NCBI GenBank assembly: GCA_030789695.1
Contig: CM061139.1
Location: 1,937,878-2,001,877 of the forward strand
Length of the DNA: 64,000 nt
Reading direction: 5' to 3'
DNA from: Scilla litardierei
Taxonomy: Eukaryota; Streptophyta; Magnoliopsida; Asparagales; Asparagaceae
Positions within the stretch are counted from its first letter, which is position 1, and each line of letters begins with the position of its first letter. The notes under the pieces were generated by a model. The model was not told the origin of the DNA and searched no databases. It worked only from the letters and a program-made list of their open reading frames with translations. The position numbers were made by a program, and so were the translations under genes. Shown one piece after another: positions 10,374 through 21,196 of the stretch.

Positions 10374-11437
10374 TGTTACGACCTAAAGATCGTGACAGCC
10401 CGACTTTCTATCCCAGTCCGCCGAATATCCTACCCACCTCGCTTTTCCTACCCAGAGGCCAGCTGGCCCAGCGATAGGGCACCGAGCGCCACGACTTCAA
10501 GGACTGCTCGCTTACTTCCCCAGCAATAGGGCGCCAGACTACCCGGGAATCCGACGCGACAGAAGGAAGGGCGCACCCCGCTGCGGCCGGTGACGGGGCC
10601 ATACTCCGTCGCGGTCCCAGCTGTCCGCTCGCTCGTCCCCCCACCAGCTCACCGGGAACATCACGCAAGGCGCGCGACCAGACAGTGCGTCTTCCACCCG
10701 GGACGACCTGGCGACCCAATAAATAGCCCCGTTCCTCGAACGCACTCCCACGATTCTTTGGCATATCGGACACGACAAACAACCTAGTACAAGGACGCTA
10801 CTGACACTTCCGTCGCTCGACAACCTGACAAAGTGCCCCTGACCGTTGCGCCCCTGGCACTTAATGCTTTCGGCCATGACATCCTGACAAAAGCGCCACT
10901 GGCCGTTGCGCCGTCTGACAAAAGCATGGCTGACACCCCTGACCCTGACATCCTTGTCCGAAGCTTCCGTTGACAGCTGAGCCAGCTCAGCTGTCGAGTC
11001 AGCACGCCAGGTCAGCATTACATAACCGCCTCCATCAGGTATAAATACCCATCTACCACCAACATAGTGGGTGGTTGGAAAATTCACTCTCAATCTCAGT
11101 ATCAACACGCAAGAGCAAAGGTCTTCCATATCTTTGTTCTTCCACTCCCGATAGCTCGACACGTATGGTCGACTCACTCTTAGTCCGACCTGCGTGCCTG
11201 GCCCCCGCTTTAAGTCCTATTACTAACTTAGGCATCGGAGAGGCTAAGGGTTGAACCCCAACCCGGCCTTTCTGACGAGCTGCTCCTTGTGCAGGTCAGC
11301 CCGTCGTCTTGGATTGCGCTCCGCCCTTACCTCCTGCAGTGCGGTCATAAGGCAGAGTCCGTGAAGGAATTGATTCCGTGGCCGGTCCTCGTTGTGTGCT
11401 TAGCCTCTTCATCACCCAAATCACCTGTTAAACAGTC
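10374..11437 (+). mobile_element. Tat-like LTR (probable 3' LTR, unpaired)
   Basis: It starts TGTTACGACC directly after the purine-rich tract TGCCGAGGGCAAT and ends near CACCTGTTAAACA, similar to the ending CCCGTAAACA of the LTR at 21197-22402. A TATA box TATAAATA is at 11040-11047. The word ACTTAGGCATCGGAG near 11225 resembles the CTTGGGCATCGGAG motif of Tat-lineage LTRs. No partner is visible in the window, and the right boundary is an inference from the TG...CA rule. Confidence 0.5.
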
Positions 11438-11545
11438 TACCCTAATCCCCTCATAAACCTAACCATCGTGCCATTGGTTTCCCGTAATATAAATTCATTG
11501 TACGCGAGTTCTACCCTGCAACAAGAACGCATTCTAGTAATTTCA

Positions 11546-12266
11546 CTACGAGTCATGGTTTGAGGTATCGCCCGATACCTCTTGGTATCGGGCGTATCGG
11601 ACCGGTACCGCCCAGTACCGGTCCGAAACTGACGCATGAAATCGGTATCGGCCGAAACCCTAGGGTTTCGGCCAGGAAATGTGAAAGAAACAGACCAAAA
11701 TCAAAAAATAAGAGGAAGAAGAAGAGAAACAATGAAGAAACTGAAAAAAAACAGAAAATCGAACTTACCTCGCCGGGCCGCCGCGCAGTGCCGCCGCCTG
11801 CCGTCGCGCGTCACAGCCGCCTGCTGCCGCTCCCGTCCGCTCCTGCCGCACCCGTGAGATAGAGAGAGAGAGAAGACCGCGTGTGAAGAGGGGGAGAATG
11901 ACGTGCGAGAGAGAGAATTGGGAAATTTGAATGGTAAACTTGTAAATAAGCTATATGTATGTGTAGAGAAAGATATTTTATGGCAGACTTGTAAATAGGT
12001 GATATGTGCACAAAGCAAAATGGTAGGTGCGCAAAGCAACTCCAAGGCAAACTTGCAAATAAGTGGTACGTGCGCAAAGTAAAACGATGGGTATGCAAGG
12101 CAAACTTATAGCTACTTTAGTTTTTTTACGTATCTGATAGATTTTATGTATTTAAAACTACCGATACTGACCAACCGAAACCTACGTCTGATACCGATAC
12201 CGAAACTTAAATTTTTGAGAGAGCGATACCGATACCGATACCGAGACCTCAAACCTTGCTACGAGT
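11546..12266. mobile_element. Non-autonomous hAT-like element with 8-bp target duplication
   Basis: The element is 11554-12258 (705 bp). Target duplication CTACGAGT is at 11546-11553 and 12259-12266. The terminal inverted repeats read CATGGTTTGAGGTATCG and, on the reverse strand, CAAGGTTTGAGGTCTCG. Subterminal zones carry GGTATCGG/CCGATACC arrays. A CA start and 8-bp duplication fit hAT. No transposase is present; the core has a GA-rich tract and GC-rich segment near 11760-11850. Confidence 0.85.
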
Positions 12267-13065
12267 AGCCTCGATGGTGAGCCAGGAGGAAGAATTTGGC
12301 ATCAATTCGATAATTTGAAAGTAGAAGATGTCAATCTTTGAGGGAGAAGATGCATATAGTTGGATGTCCTGCGTCGAGAGGTATTTTGTGGTGAACCGTC
12401 TTATAAAGGAGAAGAAGCTGATGGTTGGGCCATATGTTTGGAAAGAAACGTGTTGGCATGGTTCCAGTGGATGGAACATGGACAGCTTGTGTGTTAATAG
12501 GAGGAGTTCAAGAATTGCATGTTGGACCGCTTTCGCGATACCCAGAGGAAGACTTGCACGAACAGCTCTGTGCTCTCAAATAGGAGGGGACCGTTAGGAA
12601 ATATAGTGAGAGATATGAATTACTCTTAGGCCAATTGAGAGGAAATCAGAGGAGGTGCTTGAAAGAAACTTTATGAAGGGGCTCAAGGCGGACATTCGAA
12701 CCGAGCTATGCCTGCTGAGACAGAGGGGGCTCGGAGAGATGATGGAGCTGACCCAAATGGTTGAAAACGGGAACACAGCAAAGCGACGTGTCAAGAAAGC
12801 ATCGAATGAGTTCATTACTCGCATCAGTGCCATCTTGGATATACAGAAGACTCAGCCAGCAAGGGATCAAGCAACTTAGGACAAGTGCCACGAGACAAGA
12901 CCCGACTGTAATTTCAACGCCTCACAGAGATAATGATATAAAATAAACACGCAAAAAATTGTGCTTCTGTTGTGATGAGAAGTTTGGCACGAGGCATCGC
13001 TGCCGGGATCACGTCCTCGAAATTTTGATTGTCGGTGATGATATAGGAGAGGACATAAGAGGCTG
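12267..13065 (+). pseudogene. Decayed Ty3/gypsy gag fragment
   Basis: Fragments in different frames spell a chromovirus-type gag: FEGEDAYSWMSCVERYF (12330 on), DRFRDTQREDLHEQLCAL (12518-12580), EVLERNFMKGLKADIRTEL (12652-12710) and EEVLERNF. A zinc-knuckle-like CFCCDEKFGTRHRCR lies near 12963-13008. The order matches gag proteins with an N-terminal 'FxGxDAYxW' block and a CFxCDEKxxxxHRC knuckle. Several frameshifts and a stop at about 12597 inactivate it. No protease or polymerase follows; the sequence loses similarity near 13065. The hAT-like element just upstream inserted into its leader. Confidence 0.7.
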
Positions 13066-13099
13066 AGGAGGACGAGGTAGGAGAGGACGATCACCATCA

Positions 13100-13606
13100 T
13101 TTAGAATGACACGACGTGGGGCTTTTGGTGCAGCTCACTGGCAGTTTTGAGAATTTCACCTTGAAGACAATATGTCTAATTGAAAAGTGAGTAATGACGT
13201 GATCGCATATAAAAAGCAGTAGCAATTCCGTAATTTGAGCCAGTGACAATTTAGTAATTTGAGCCAATTGCAGTTTCGTAATTTGATCCAATTGCAGTTT
13301 CGTAATTTAGGCCAGTGGCAGTTTCGTAATTACATGATGACGGCTCAAACCCTATGTTGAGTGTAGTCTCGTAATTATGGGGGTGGCTCATTAGAGAAGA
13401 ATTTTGTTATAAATTAGACGGAGAAGATCATATGGAGGATTATGAAAAAAATTAAATTAATGGTTATCTAGATTAGTTAGCCCTATGATTATTGAGAAAT
13501 CGGCATTCCTCTCGAATTGATGCCAAATCTTGTAATTCCAAACCCTAAATCAATAAATATCATATCGTTTAACCCCACATCTATTCACAATAGTATCAGA
13601 ATCCAT
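13100..13606 (+). mobile_element. LTR-like fragment with a primer-site-like end
   Basis: AT-rich sequence with a 24-bp tandem array, a TTATAAATTAG box near 13410 and the end TATTCACA followed by TAGTATCAGAATCCATG at 13591-13607. The last word is close to the initiator-Met primer site TGGTATCAGAGCCATG of many plant LTR elements. It could be an LTR plus primer site of an element whose body is lost. No pair was found. Confidence 0.4.
13216..13333. repeat. 24-bp tandem repeat, about five copies
   Basis: The unit is a variant of CAATTGCAGTTTCGTAATTTGAGC. Copies differ at a few positions and end at CGTAATTACATG. Confidence 0.8.
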
Positions 13607-13789
13607 GCCCAATAATTTAAAAGCTTAGTTTTAGATATTTTATTATTTTTATAGATAAATTTTCTCAGGCAACGTAAATATTTCTAATGAAACATTGCAT
13701 AAAGGTTCTATTATTTTTAAAACCTTTTATGTTAAAAAAGGAATTTGATTGGTGTTTCCATTCACACTTTAAGAATTGTTAATGCAAGA

Positions 13790-14354
13790 TGTTGTGAAGG
13801 GTTGAGGGCTAGGAAATCCATAGCCTCATATATATTATTCAATGTGGGTGGATACTCAATAGGCGCATTGGGCCTTATTCATAACACTTCCCCTTATTCA
13901 ACCATCGTTGTATACTCAACATATGAATACTGCAGGATCCATAGTGCTTATGAGTATTATAAGGGGTGGATACTTCCATATCCTAAGCTAGGGATAACTG
14001 TCTCGTTAAAACCTTTAGCTATGAAAAACCTAGTGGGAAAAACCAATAGCCAAGGTAAAAGAGTATAGTTCTGCATAACTTTTCCTGATTAGTAGAAGTA
14101 TTTAGGGGTGGATCCTTCTGGATCCAGACTCCAGAGTCAATGAGGTTTTTCGTCACGATCCGCGCATCGGCTTCTCTCAAACCGTCGCGAAAAAATTCGT
14201 CAGAGCTTTGTCGCATCATTTTTTTCTCTACGAGTATAACTCACATGATGTGAAGGGTTGATGGCTATGAAATCCCTAGCCTAATATATATATATATATA
14301 TATTATTTAATGTGGGTAAATACCCAATAGGCCCAATGGGCCCTATTCATAACA
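13790..14354 (+). mobile_element. Possible TRIM-like element: two about 100-bp direct repeats
   Basis: The segments 13790-13886 and 14246-14354 are diverged direct repeats that start TG(T/A)TGTGAAGGGTTGA and end CTTATTCATAACA or CTATTCATAACA, which obey TG...CA. The right copy has an expanded AT run (14286-14303). Flanks are CAAGA and CAAAA, a possible 5-bp duplication with one mismatch. The 359-bp interior has no coding and no clear primer site or polypurine tract, so a plain repeat pair cannot be excluded. Confidence 0.4.
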
Positions 14355-15823
14355 CAAAAGACTTTTTAGCCTTTCTTTTTTAAATTTCTTGTCCACTTTA
14401 AAAAAATTCATCGAACTTCTTGTACATACATGCCATAATAGAATGGTGTAGCTAAACATAAAAACATCATGTAAGGTTGCACAAACTTTATTATCCACAT
14501 AAACATTCCCAAATGCTTATGGAGATACAGTTCATAGAGCTTGTTATCTAATCAGTCGAGTGTCATCTACTGTCCTTGATGGTCAAATTTCATATTGTTA
14601 GTCTATCATAAATGTATTATCTCCTAATATCTACTAATTGCAATGTTCATGGTAATAGTATTGATAAGACTAAATTAGATCCAATGGCTATTTAGCGTGT
14701 TCTTAAGATATTCTAGAGATTCCTGTATTATAATTATTGACATAATCATATAGTCGAGTACTGTGGTGCAGATTGACAAAATATCAAAGTGATTAGATAT
14801 CAACCATATGCTATCATGTCTTCTATAAAGAAAATTATGTCTCGGAAAAGCAAAAAGCATATCACAGTGTTTAGATTAAGTGCAGAATATCGAGCCACAG
14901 TTAATAACGCGTGAACTTGTGAATATATTTCAGTTGGTATTGGCTTTGCATACCTCCTTTGCGGGTATATTGTGATAATCGATTTGCTATATATGTAATA
15001 AAAAATTATGTTTCATGTGTGTATTGAGGTGGATTACCACTTAATTCGACAAGTGTGATGAAGGTATTATCGAGCCACTGTGTGTGTCTTCTGCTAATCA
15101 ATTAGCATATATATTGACCATGCCAATTGTAAGATCGCAAGTTTGCTTTATTTGTATGATCAACATTGGTATATATAATGTATGAATGCTCCAGCTTAAA
15201 GGGAAATGTTAAAGAGACATGAGAAAATAGAACTTTTGTATAAAGTAGGTAATGGTTTATAAATAAAGTACATTAAGTAACTATAGATTGAGCAAAAGTG
15301 GGTAACAAAATAAGAGTTGAAATCATATTATGTTTAGCTACATAAACAACACCAATACTACAAGTTTTGAGGCATGGTCTCATTTCCATTTTATCGACTA
15401 AGACATGATGGGAAAATTGACCAAGACAGTATCTAAGTTTTATCTACTTTCATGTCATGGAGTTAAACGCTCGAAAACAAAAATGTGAATCATTCAAAAT
15501 AGTGCAAGTATCTATACTAACCATAATGGAAAAATGGTAAATTCTTCTCAAGTAGAACTTCTTCCTTCTTTTGGGGGATAATGGCAATGCGGTAGCGTAA
15601 GATGAGGTAAATGATTATAGTTTGCACTAAAATCATCACCTTGATTGTAATCACAATTTGGCTACCAAATAAGTCTTAGCGTGATAATCAGAAAGTGAGT
15701 TTTATACTTACTTGCAAGTCAGATGCATCATCTCCTACCGAATGATTTGAAATTGCACACAAACCTCTATACTTTTCATCCACTTCATCAAGAGAATATG
15801 CTGCGAGTAAATAACATATGTTA
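14355..15823. other. AT-rich stretch, no gene seen
   Basis: No convincing exon, motif or repeat was found on either strand. If the TIM50-like exon at 17814-18159 belonged to a real gene, this could be its intron, but no later exon with the phosphatase-like DxD region of TIM50 was seen. Confidence 0.4.
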
Positions 15824-15830
15824 GGGGGGG

Positions 15831-15920
<90 letters not shown>

Positions 15921-15931
15921 GAGAGAGAGAA
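15824..15931. repeat. Compound microsatellite (G)n(GA)n(GT)n(GA)n
   Basis: A run of ten G at 15824-15833, GA repeats to about 15885, GT repeats to 15918, and a short GA run to 15930. Open frames across it are artefacts. Confidence 0.95.
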
Positions 15932-16297
15932 TGGTATCATATGGCACAGGATGAAATTTTCTTCATATGGCGGACAAACAGTTTGCATTCCTTCCGTGGT
16001 TGAACGATCAGCACCAACTACATTGATCGCCCATCCACAAACATGGACACATCAAATATCAAGCAATTTTCCTATTATTTGACCATGAATTTGGAGGTAT
16101 GAAATGACCGGTAAACTATTAAAATTTCAAGCATCTGATGCAATGCCAAATAGCATGAGAATCACATGATATTTGATGTATCTGCATTTGAAAATGAGAA
16201 GATCAACAAAGAATGTTGATCGTCCAAAGATCAAAACGTAGACTTTTTGGCCACCATATGAGGAAGACTCCTCATATGACATATGATGCCTATTATT
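15932..16297. mobile_element. MITE-like element with imperfect inverted ends
   Basis: The left side has TATCATATGGCA...TTCTTCATATGGCGGACAAA and the right side, on the reverse strand, has CATCATATGTCA...TTCCTCATATGGTGGCCAAA. The ends are imperfect inverted repeats over roughly 80-100 bp. Its ends resemble those of the hairpin at 18318-18468, so the two may be one MITE family. No target duplication could be fixed. Confidence 0.4.
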
Positions 16298-17813
16298 ATT
16301 ACTATGTATAAACAAAATAATCAGTGCATGTGTGGATAGAGCAAGAGAGACTTGTGTCATCCTTCCCATTTGACTTGATTATAGGCATATTCATTTGAAG
16401 ATCCACTCTTTTGGAGTTAATCGATATTACTTATAATGCATAAAAACAAAAATAAATAAATGATCGGATATGTTTGAGCATCTAAGAAAGAGTAAAATGA
16501 ATGGCAGAAAGTAGCTTGTAACTTGATACTTAACAATCTAATGTGTGTCAAACCAAACATAACTATGCAGTGGGCTTCAAGTGTTTAGATCATGATCCTC
16601 TCAATTTTTATGTCCCAACCCATAGATATTAGCAACTACTACTTGTCGTTATTCATCGTGGAGCTATATAATGCATATGCATGAAAGCATCAAACAATAT
16701 ATATTTGTCACTTTTAGGCACCCCAAATGAATTTAGATTAACTCGAACGGGGTGGATCTTTAGTTCAGAGTATGCTTTACTAATTAATTAAGAATGCACA
16801 CCCTACGTAGCTATGGAAAGTATGAATGTTCAAACAAAGAATACCCTAACGATTACTCATGAAATTCTGTGAATTAAATTTTATTTTAAAAAAAGCTTAA
16901 CAAAGAAAGATAACCTCGCTAAACCTACAGAGAATGCATGTTTAGAATGAGAAATGATTTTTGGACCCAACCCCAATTTCTGATCGGTTGAAGAATTCGT
17001 TTTTAATATATCAAACATTTCGGCCCCTTAATTACCCATGGCACAGATTGTGCCACGTCATCTGAGTCTGATGATCAGGTAACTAAATATCATTCGTATA
17101 TTTATTTAGCATGATATACAACGAACATTTGAATTGATGCATCTAGTTATTGTATTTTCTATATATATGTACATCTTTGATTTAAACAAACAAATTACAG
17201 AAGTAATTAATAAAAGTGAAAGTTGGGCATAAGCTAACCAAGGAGGAATTTTCTTCCTTTGCTAGTGTCAAAACCTCATTCCCTGTTTTTTTTCCATCGA
17301 TCCGATCCATTCATTTTAATATTCATCTTCAAAAACATCAAACAACATATTTTCAAGTGAACCAAGGAGTTTTGCTCGTTTATCCCCTCGTCACAAATTT
17401 AACGGTTTCGCAAAATAGAAAAGATCATGAACAAAGAAAGTGGCGAGTTGCTGCCCATGACCCTTGAAAAACGTATGCATAGACAATGATTAATCAAGAA
17501 TTAATAAGCTCCCAATCCAAACCTAGACCCACAAGAAACAATCTTTACGGAGTCGTAATCTAACAAAAATGGATTCTAAGGACCAATTAAAATTCAATGC
17601 AGTAAGGATATCCAACGGCAGTTTTTTATACCGAAGATGCAGTGCATAACTAAAATTAATTAAATAGAGTTAATCGGAAGAAATTCAAGAATGTGCATAG
17701 ACAGATGGTTCGAATTCCATGCAAGATGTGAGATTGACACATCTCGCATCCACCAAAAAAACAAGAAAAGGGAGGAGAGATAGAGGGGGGGATGATGAAA
17801 GAGCGTAGCGTAC
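16298..17813. other. AT-rich stretch, no gene seen
   Basis: Nothing recognisable on either strand. It lies immediately downstream (minus strand) of the TIM50-like exon donor site, so it may be the start of that gene's first intron. Confidence 0.4.
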
Positions 17814-18159
17814 CATAGGTAGCATAGGCGGCGGTTCCAAGGACGCCGGTGAGAGCAGAGAAGGCCCCAAATTTCAAAAGTTTCCATGATTTGCTGCTGC
17901 CGCTACTATTGCCGATTGGGGGAGGAGTAGGAGTTTCAGCATTAGAAGCAGCAGCAGCAGCAGCAGCAGTAGGGTGAGGATTACTACTAAAAGGGGGAGG
18001 AGTAGGAGCCGAAGAGGATGATTCGGCGGCGGCGGCGGCGGCGGTAAATGCGAAGCTGCTGGATCTGAATCTACAGCAGCAGTCACTAGTAGTGGTCGTG
18101 GTCGTCTTCTTAGTAAAGAATGGAACCACCACCCTTCGATACGTCATCATCATTGTCAT
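17814..18159 (-). CDS. TIM50-like exon 1 (mitochondrial presequence and membrane anchor), orphan
   Basis: The minus-strand open frame starts at ATG 18159. It has an Arg/Ser/Ala-rich, acid-poor N-terminus typical of a mitochondrial presequence, low-complexity Ala and Pro tracts, then KSWKLLKFGAFSALTGVLG followed by TAAYATYG, a single membrane-anchor-like segment. Plant TIM50, a subunit of the TIM23 inner-membrane import complex, has the same layout: presequence, Pro-rich tract, K-x-W-x-FLK, then an Ala/Gly-rich helix ending in Y-x-YA. The exon ends at a donor, TATG followed by GTACGC, after 115 codons plus one base. No catalytic-like domain exons were found to the left, so this is either an exon-1 relic or a gene with a very long intron. 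Homopolymer Ala and Thr runs come from GCN and ACN repeats. Confidence 0.5.
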
Positions 18160-18317
18160 ATGATGGATGTCTCCCTTTCTTCTTCTTCTTCTTCTTCCTT
18201 TCTTTCGACCTCGGCGACCAAGGGGCTAGCGCGGTAGAATCAGAAGCCACAGATGACGGGTATTCTCATAAAAATAACCTAATGTTTGATGTATCTCTCG
18301 AATTAGGGATTAATGTG

Positions 18318-18468
18318 TATCATACGTCATACGTCATATGAGATATGCTCTCATATGCCCTCTCACATAAAGCAACCAAGTACAAGCCCACATGGGCTTG
18401 TACTTGGTTGTACTTGGTTGCTTTATGTGAGAGGGCATATGAGAGCATATCTCATATGGCGTATGATA
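18318..18468. repeat. Near-perfect hairpin (MITE-like foldback)
   Basis: Arms 18318-18390 and 18393-18468 are reverse complements, with a 7-8-bp extra copy of ACGTCAT in the left arm and a 10-bp extra TTGTACTTGG in the right arm. The core reads AAGCCCACATGGGCTT. A transcript would fold into a stem of about 70 bp. The outer ends (TATCATACGTCATA) resemble the element at 15932-16297. Confidence 0.85.
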
Positions 18469-18604
18469 GCCATTATTCTCTTCAAATTATTATCTTGAAC
18501 ATTTAAGTCAAACCTAATAATACCTTTTTGCGTATTTTGGCTAACAGACGACAATATTGTTAAATTATACCCGTTTTGCCACTGATCGAAGCTCACAAAC
18601 AAAT

Positions 18605-18735
18605 ACACTAATGTTTGGAGTATCTTTCAAGTTAATACGCTAATGTTTGGGGTATATTTCAAGTTAATATCCTAACGTTTGGGGTATCTTTCAAGTTAAT
18701 ACCCTAACATTTGGGGTATCTTTCAAGTTAATACT
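18605..18735. repeat. About 36-bp tandem repeat, four copies
   Basis: The unit is a variant of AATGTTTGGGGTATCTTTCAAGTTAATACCCT. A related sequence in the opposite orientation lies at about 28765-28806. Confidence 0.85.
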
Positions 18736-19575
18736 CGCTCGGGCCCATGTTTAGCTGCAAGCCCATGTTGCAGCGAATAGATGATCGTTGGAGAAGGCTC
18801 GACTCCAATTCTTCCTCACGGACTTGAGATGACACAATGATTTGAAGGAAATCCGAGGGATGATGCTATAGATTATGACCCCAGCCGGCAAGCAGTGCGT
18901 CGTCTACTCACGTCGTCGATGCTGCACTGTTGCCATCTTACGCTTGTTCACTTGCTTCAGCTTCTCATTCCAAGGCTTCCACCAAGAAATAGAAGATCAT
19001 CCCAAGTATCACCAATTCTCTCATAGCCAATTCTTTCCCCTCAATTTCAATCAAACAACCAACTCGTTTGTGACCCTAGCGATCGCTATTTCATGCATTT
19101 TTCCCTTCCGTCGTTTTATCCTATTCCTCCAACACCGCCACCATCGACCATTCCGTTCTACAGCGAACATTTGTGCATCAAGAGGGCTTCTTCTGCACTA
19201 TAGTTTGATTACCATGATGATCCATTAGGGTTGGCTCTGGCTTGTGTAACTAGTTCAATATTCATTTCTGCTCTCGCACAGAAAAAGAAAGAAAAATGAT
19301 ATCAAGCAAAACATTTTCGTTGCATACTAGAAACAATAAAGGAACACACAAAATTAAGCCAGCAAGACATTGAACGCAAGCAGAAATGAACATTGAAATG
19401 GAAAACAAATAACAACTTACTGCATATATCAACTACATGAATGTTTCATTAGCATCAGATGCTGAACAGCACCACAGTCTACGCCATCTAGAAAAACACT
19501 AAGCTATTTCAATTTGAGAATCAAAGATATCATGCATTACATTACAAGGGTAAAATATATGTCAAAAAATGAACG
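18736..19575. other. No gene seen
   Basis: Mixed sequence between the tandem repeat and the decayed gene. No exon is supported on either strand. Confidence 0.35.
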
Positions 19576-19788
19576 TTACAACTGGATGAGATTCTTGAGG
19601 CAGTAAGTACTGACGATTAACCAACCAACGAGAATGGACACGAAGGCAACCATGAAAATCAAGAAGTTTGAACCGCCTAAAAGAAGCCCTATGGAGCAGA
19701 CGACCCCAAAAGGCAACAAAGACTTCGTCGCTGCAGTATTGCTCACCCAAGTACCTTTGAAGAACATGAAGACTGCTAAATTCACCAC
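19576..19788 (-). CDS. Possible membrane-protein exon, unidentified
   Basis: A 70-codon minus-strand frame has two strongly hydrophobic stretches (SLLPFGVVCSIGLLLGG and FLIFMVAFVSILVGWLIVS) and ends CLKNLIQL-stop. It could be a last exon of a two-helix membrane protein. I do not recognise the family. It lies about 100 bp downstream of the decayed gene at 19905-20250 on the same strand and might belong to that locus. A competing 98-codon frame overlaps it. Confidence 0.3.
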   Translation of the reverse strand: MVNLAVFMFFKGTWVSNTAATKSLLPFGVVCSIGLLLGGSNFLIFMVAFVSILVGWLIVSTYCLKNLIQL

Positions 19789-19904
19789 ATTCCATCTGGC
19801 ATGCCCACCATATCATATTCTGTTTAGGTTGTTTGCTACAAAAGAGTGGCAGTTGCACGTGAACAGGCTGATGTTCTTGGTCATCGTCATCTCGCCAGGC
19901 ACTG

Positions 19905-20250
19905 CTGAGGTCTCCTTAAACGCATCTATGATGGCGTGAATGACATGTCGGTTAGGAAAAGAATCCAATCAAGCCCAGAAGCGCTTGTAACAGCCGAAGC
20001 AGGAGCAACCCAATTTAGGGGGGTTGGTTGTTCTTGTTTTTCTTGTTCTTCTGTTTGTCCATGTCTTTCTTGTCGGAGCAGCAGTATCCTAAGAGATAGG
20101 CAAGCACGTCTTGCTCCTCGGCGAAGATGGCCGAGGCCAGGGCCATGAGAGCGGTCGGGCAGGCCGAGAGATGGGAGGAGGGAGGTGGGGAAGTGGTGGG
20201 GAGAATGGTGGACCCTTTTGGCCCCTTTGTTGGGGGAGCAGAGCTTCTTC
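19905..20250 (-). pseudogene. Decayed plant-specific gene with CxCFxCY...PNRxxIHxIIDAF motif
   Basis: On the minus strand one frame gives ALMALASAIFAEEQDVLAYLL followed by a Lys/Asn-rich tract. A second frame gives LGCSCFGCYKRFWA, a stop, and DSFPNRHVIHAIIDAFKE. An 'EVLAYLL' block followed by a Cys-x-Cys-Phe-x-Cys-Tyr ... W-D-S-x-P-N-R ... IH-x-I-(I/L)-DAFE block is a pattern I associate with a conserved plant family of unknown function. One frameshift (at the run of C near 20018-20023) and one TGA stop, probably from a Trp codon, inactivate it. The family call rests on memory of the pattern, not on a search. Confidence 0.45.
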
Positions 20251-20607
20251 ATTTGAGAGAGACGATGCCCTCGACCATCCCCTACTGTTCATCCACGGGG
20301 TCTACATCAACGATATATTCTTCTATCGTAGGGAGCTCTGTGTCATTGGTCTTCATGGGCATGTCCAGGCTGGCATTGATTTCCGGACCCCTGGCCAGAG
20401 CCTCAACGGTGAGCCCATCACCACGAGCATCATCATCTCTGTGGAAGGAGAAAGAGAAGGCGAGTCGATCAACCACAGTACAGCAGTAGCAGCAGTAGCA
20501 ATAGCAACATGGCTCCATGGTGATTGTGGCTGATGGTTATGAAACTTGGAGCGGTGGTGTGGTGTTTGATAATGCCACGGATCATTTAGGCAGCGTGTAG
20601 CAATCAA

Positions 20608-20853
20608 TTGTCGTCGTCGATCGATGATGTATTTGATCTCGAAGAACTACTACCCAGCATTGATGCCTTACTTGGCTTGCTGTCGCTAGTACTACCACCA
20701 CCATCAGATGTCGAAGCGTGGCCATCTTCTTCGGTTCCTTTGATGACTGAAGCTGGTCGAGTCCAATATTGGCCCGATTTTGATCAAGATTGGTCATTTG
20801 ACCCGATCCTGGAGATAGAATTAGACAGCCTTTCACTCGAGGACCTCCTCTAG
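20608..20853 (+). CDS. Small acidic open frame, unidentified
   Basis: An 81-codon plus-strand frame rich in Asp, Glu, Leu and Ser, ending DPILEIELDSLSLEDLL-stop. Acidic tails of this kind occur in plant transcription activators, but no DNA-binding domain is visible upstream. It may be a relic or chance. A longer overlapping minus-strand frame shows no recognisable motif. Confidence 0.2.
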   Translation: MSSSIDDVFDLEELLPSIDALLGLLSLVLPPPSDVEAWPSSSVPLMTEAGRVQYWPDFDQDWSFDPILEIELDSLSLEDLL

Positions 20854-21191
20854 CTAGATGTTCACGTAATGGTGCCATCTGGTGGGTGCTATCGATTTGA
20901 GTAGCCTTTCTCCGAGGGATATGTGGATGTCGGTGTAGTAATTTTGTTTCATTGGCATACAAATCCTCTTGTTTTAAACAGGATTCATTAGAATTCTTTT
21001 CCATAAAGAGAAGGAGAGTAGGATTAATCGATGTGTTGATGGTCATAAGAGGCAATTTTTCTACCTTTTTGGGTATTAAATTGAAATATAACATAAACGT
21101 TACGGTATTTTTTTATGATTTCCCCTATGAGGAACAAGGGAAGGGGTAAAATCGTCCAGATTTCAGTATTTTGGACGGAAAATAGAAAAAA
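20854..21191. other. No gene seen
   Basis: AT-rich sequence ending at the target site GGTAT of the LTR element that starts at 21197. After removing that element it joins directly to 28710 onward. Confidence 0.35.
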
Positions 21192-21196
21192 GGTAT

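Noticed and set aside
15818..16082. Frames coding Arg-Glu and Val-Cys runs
   Set aside because: Direct translation of GA and GT microsatellites.
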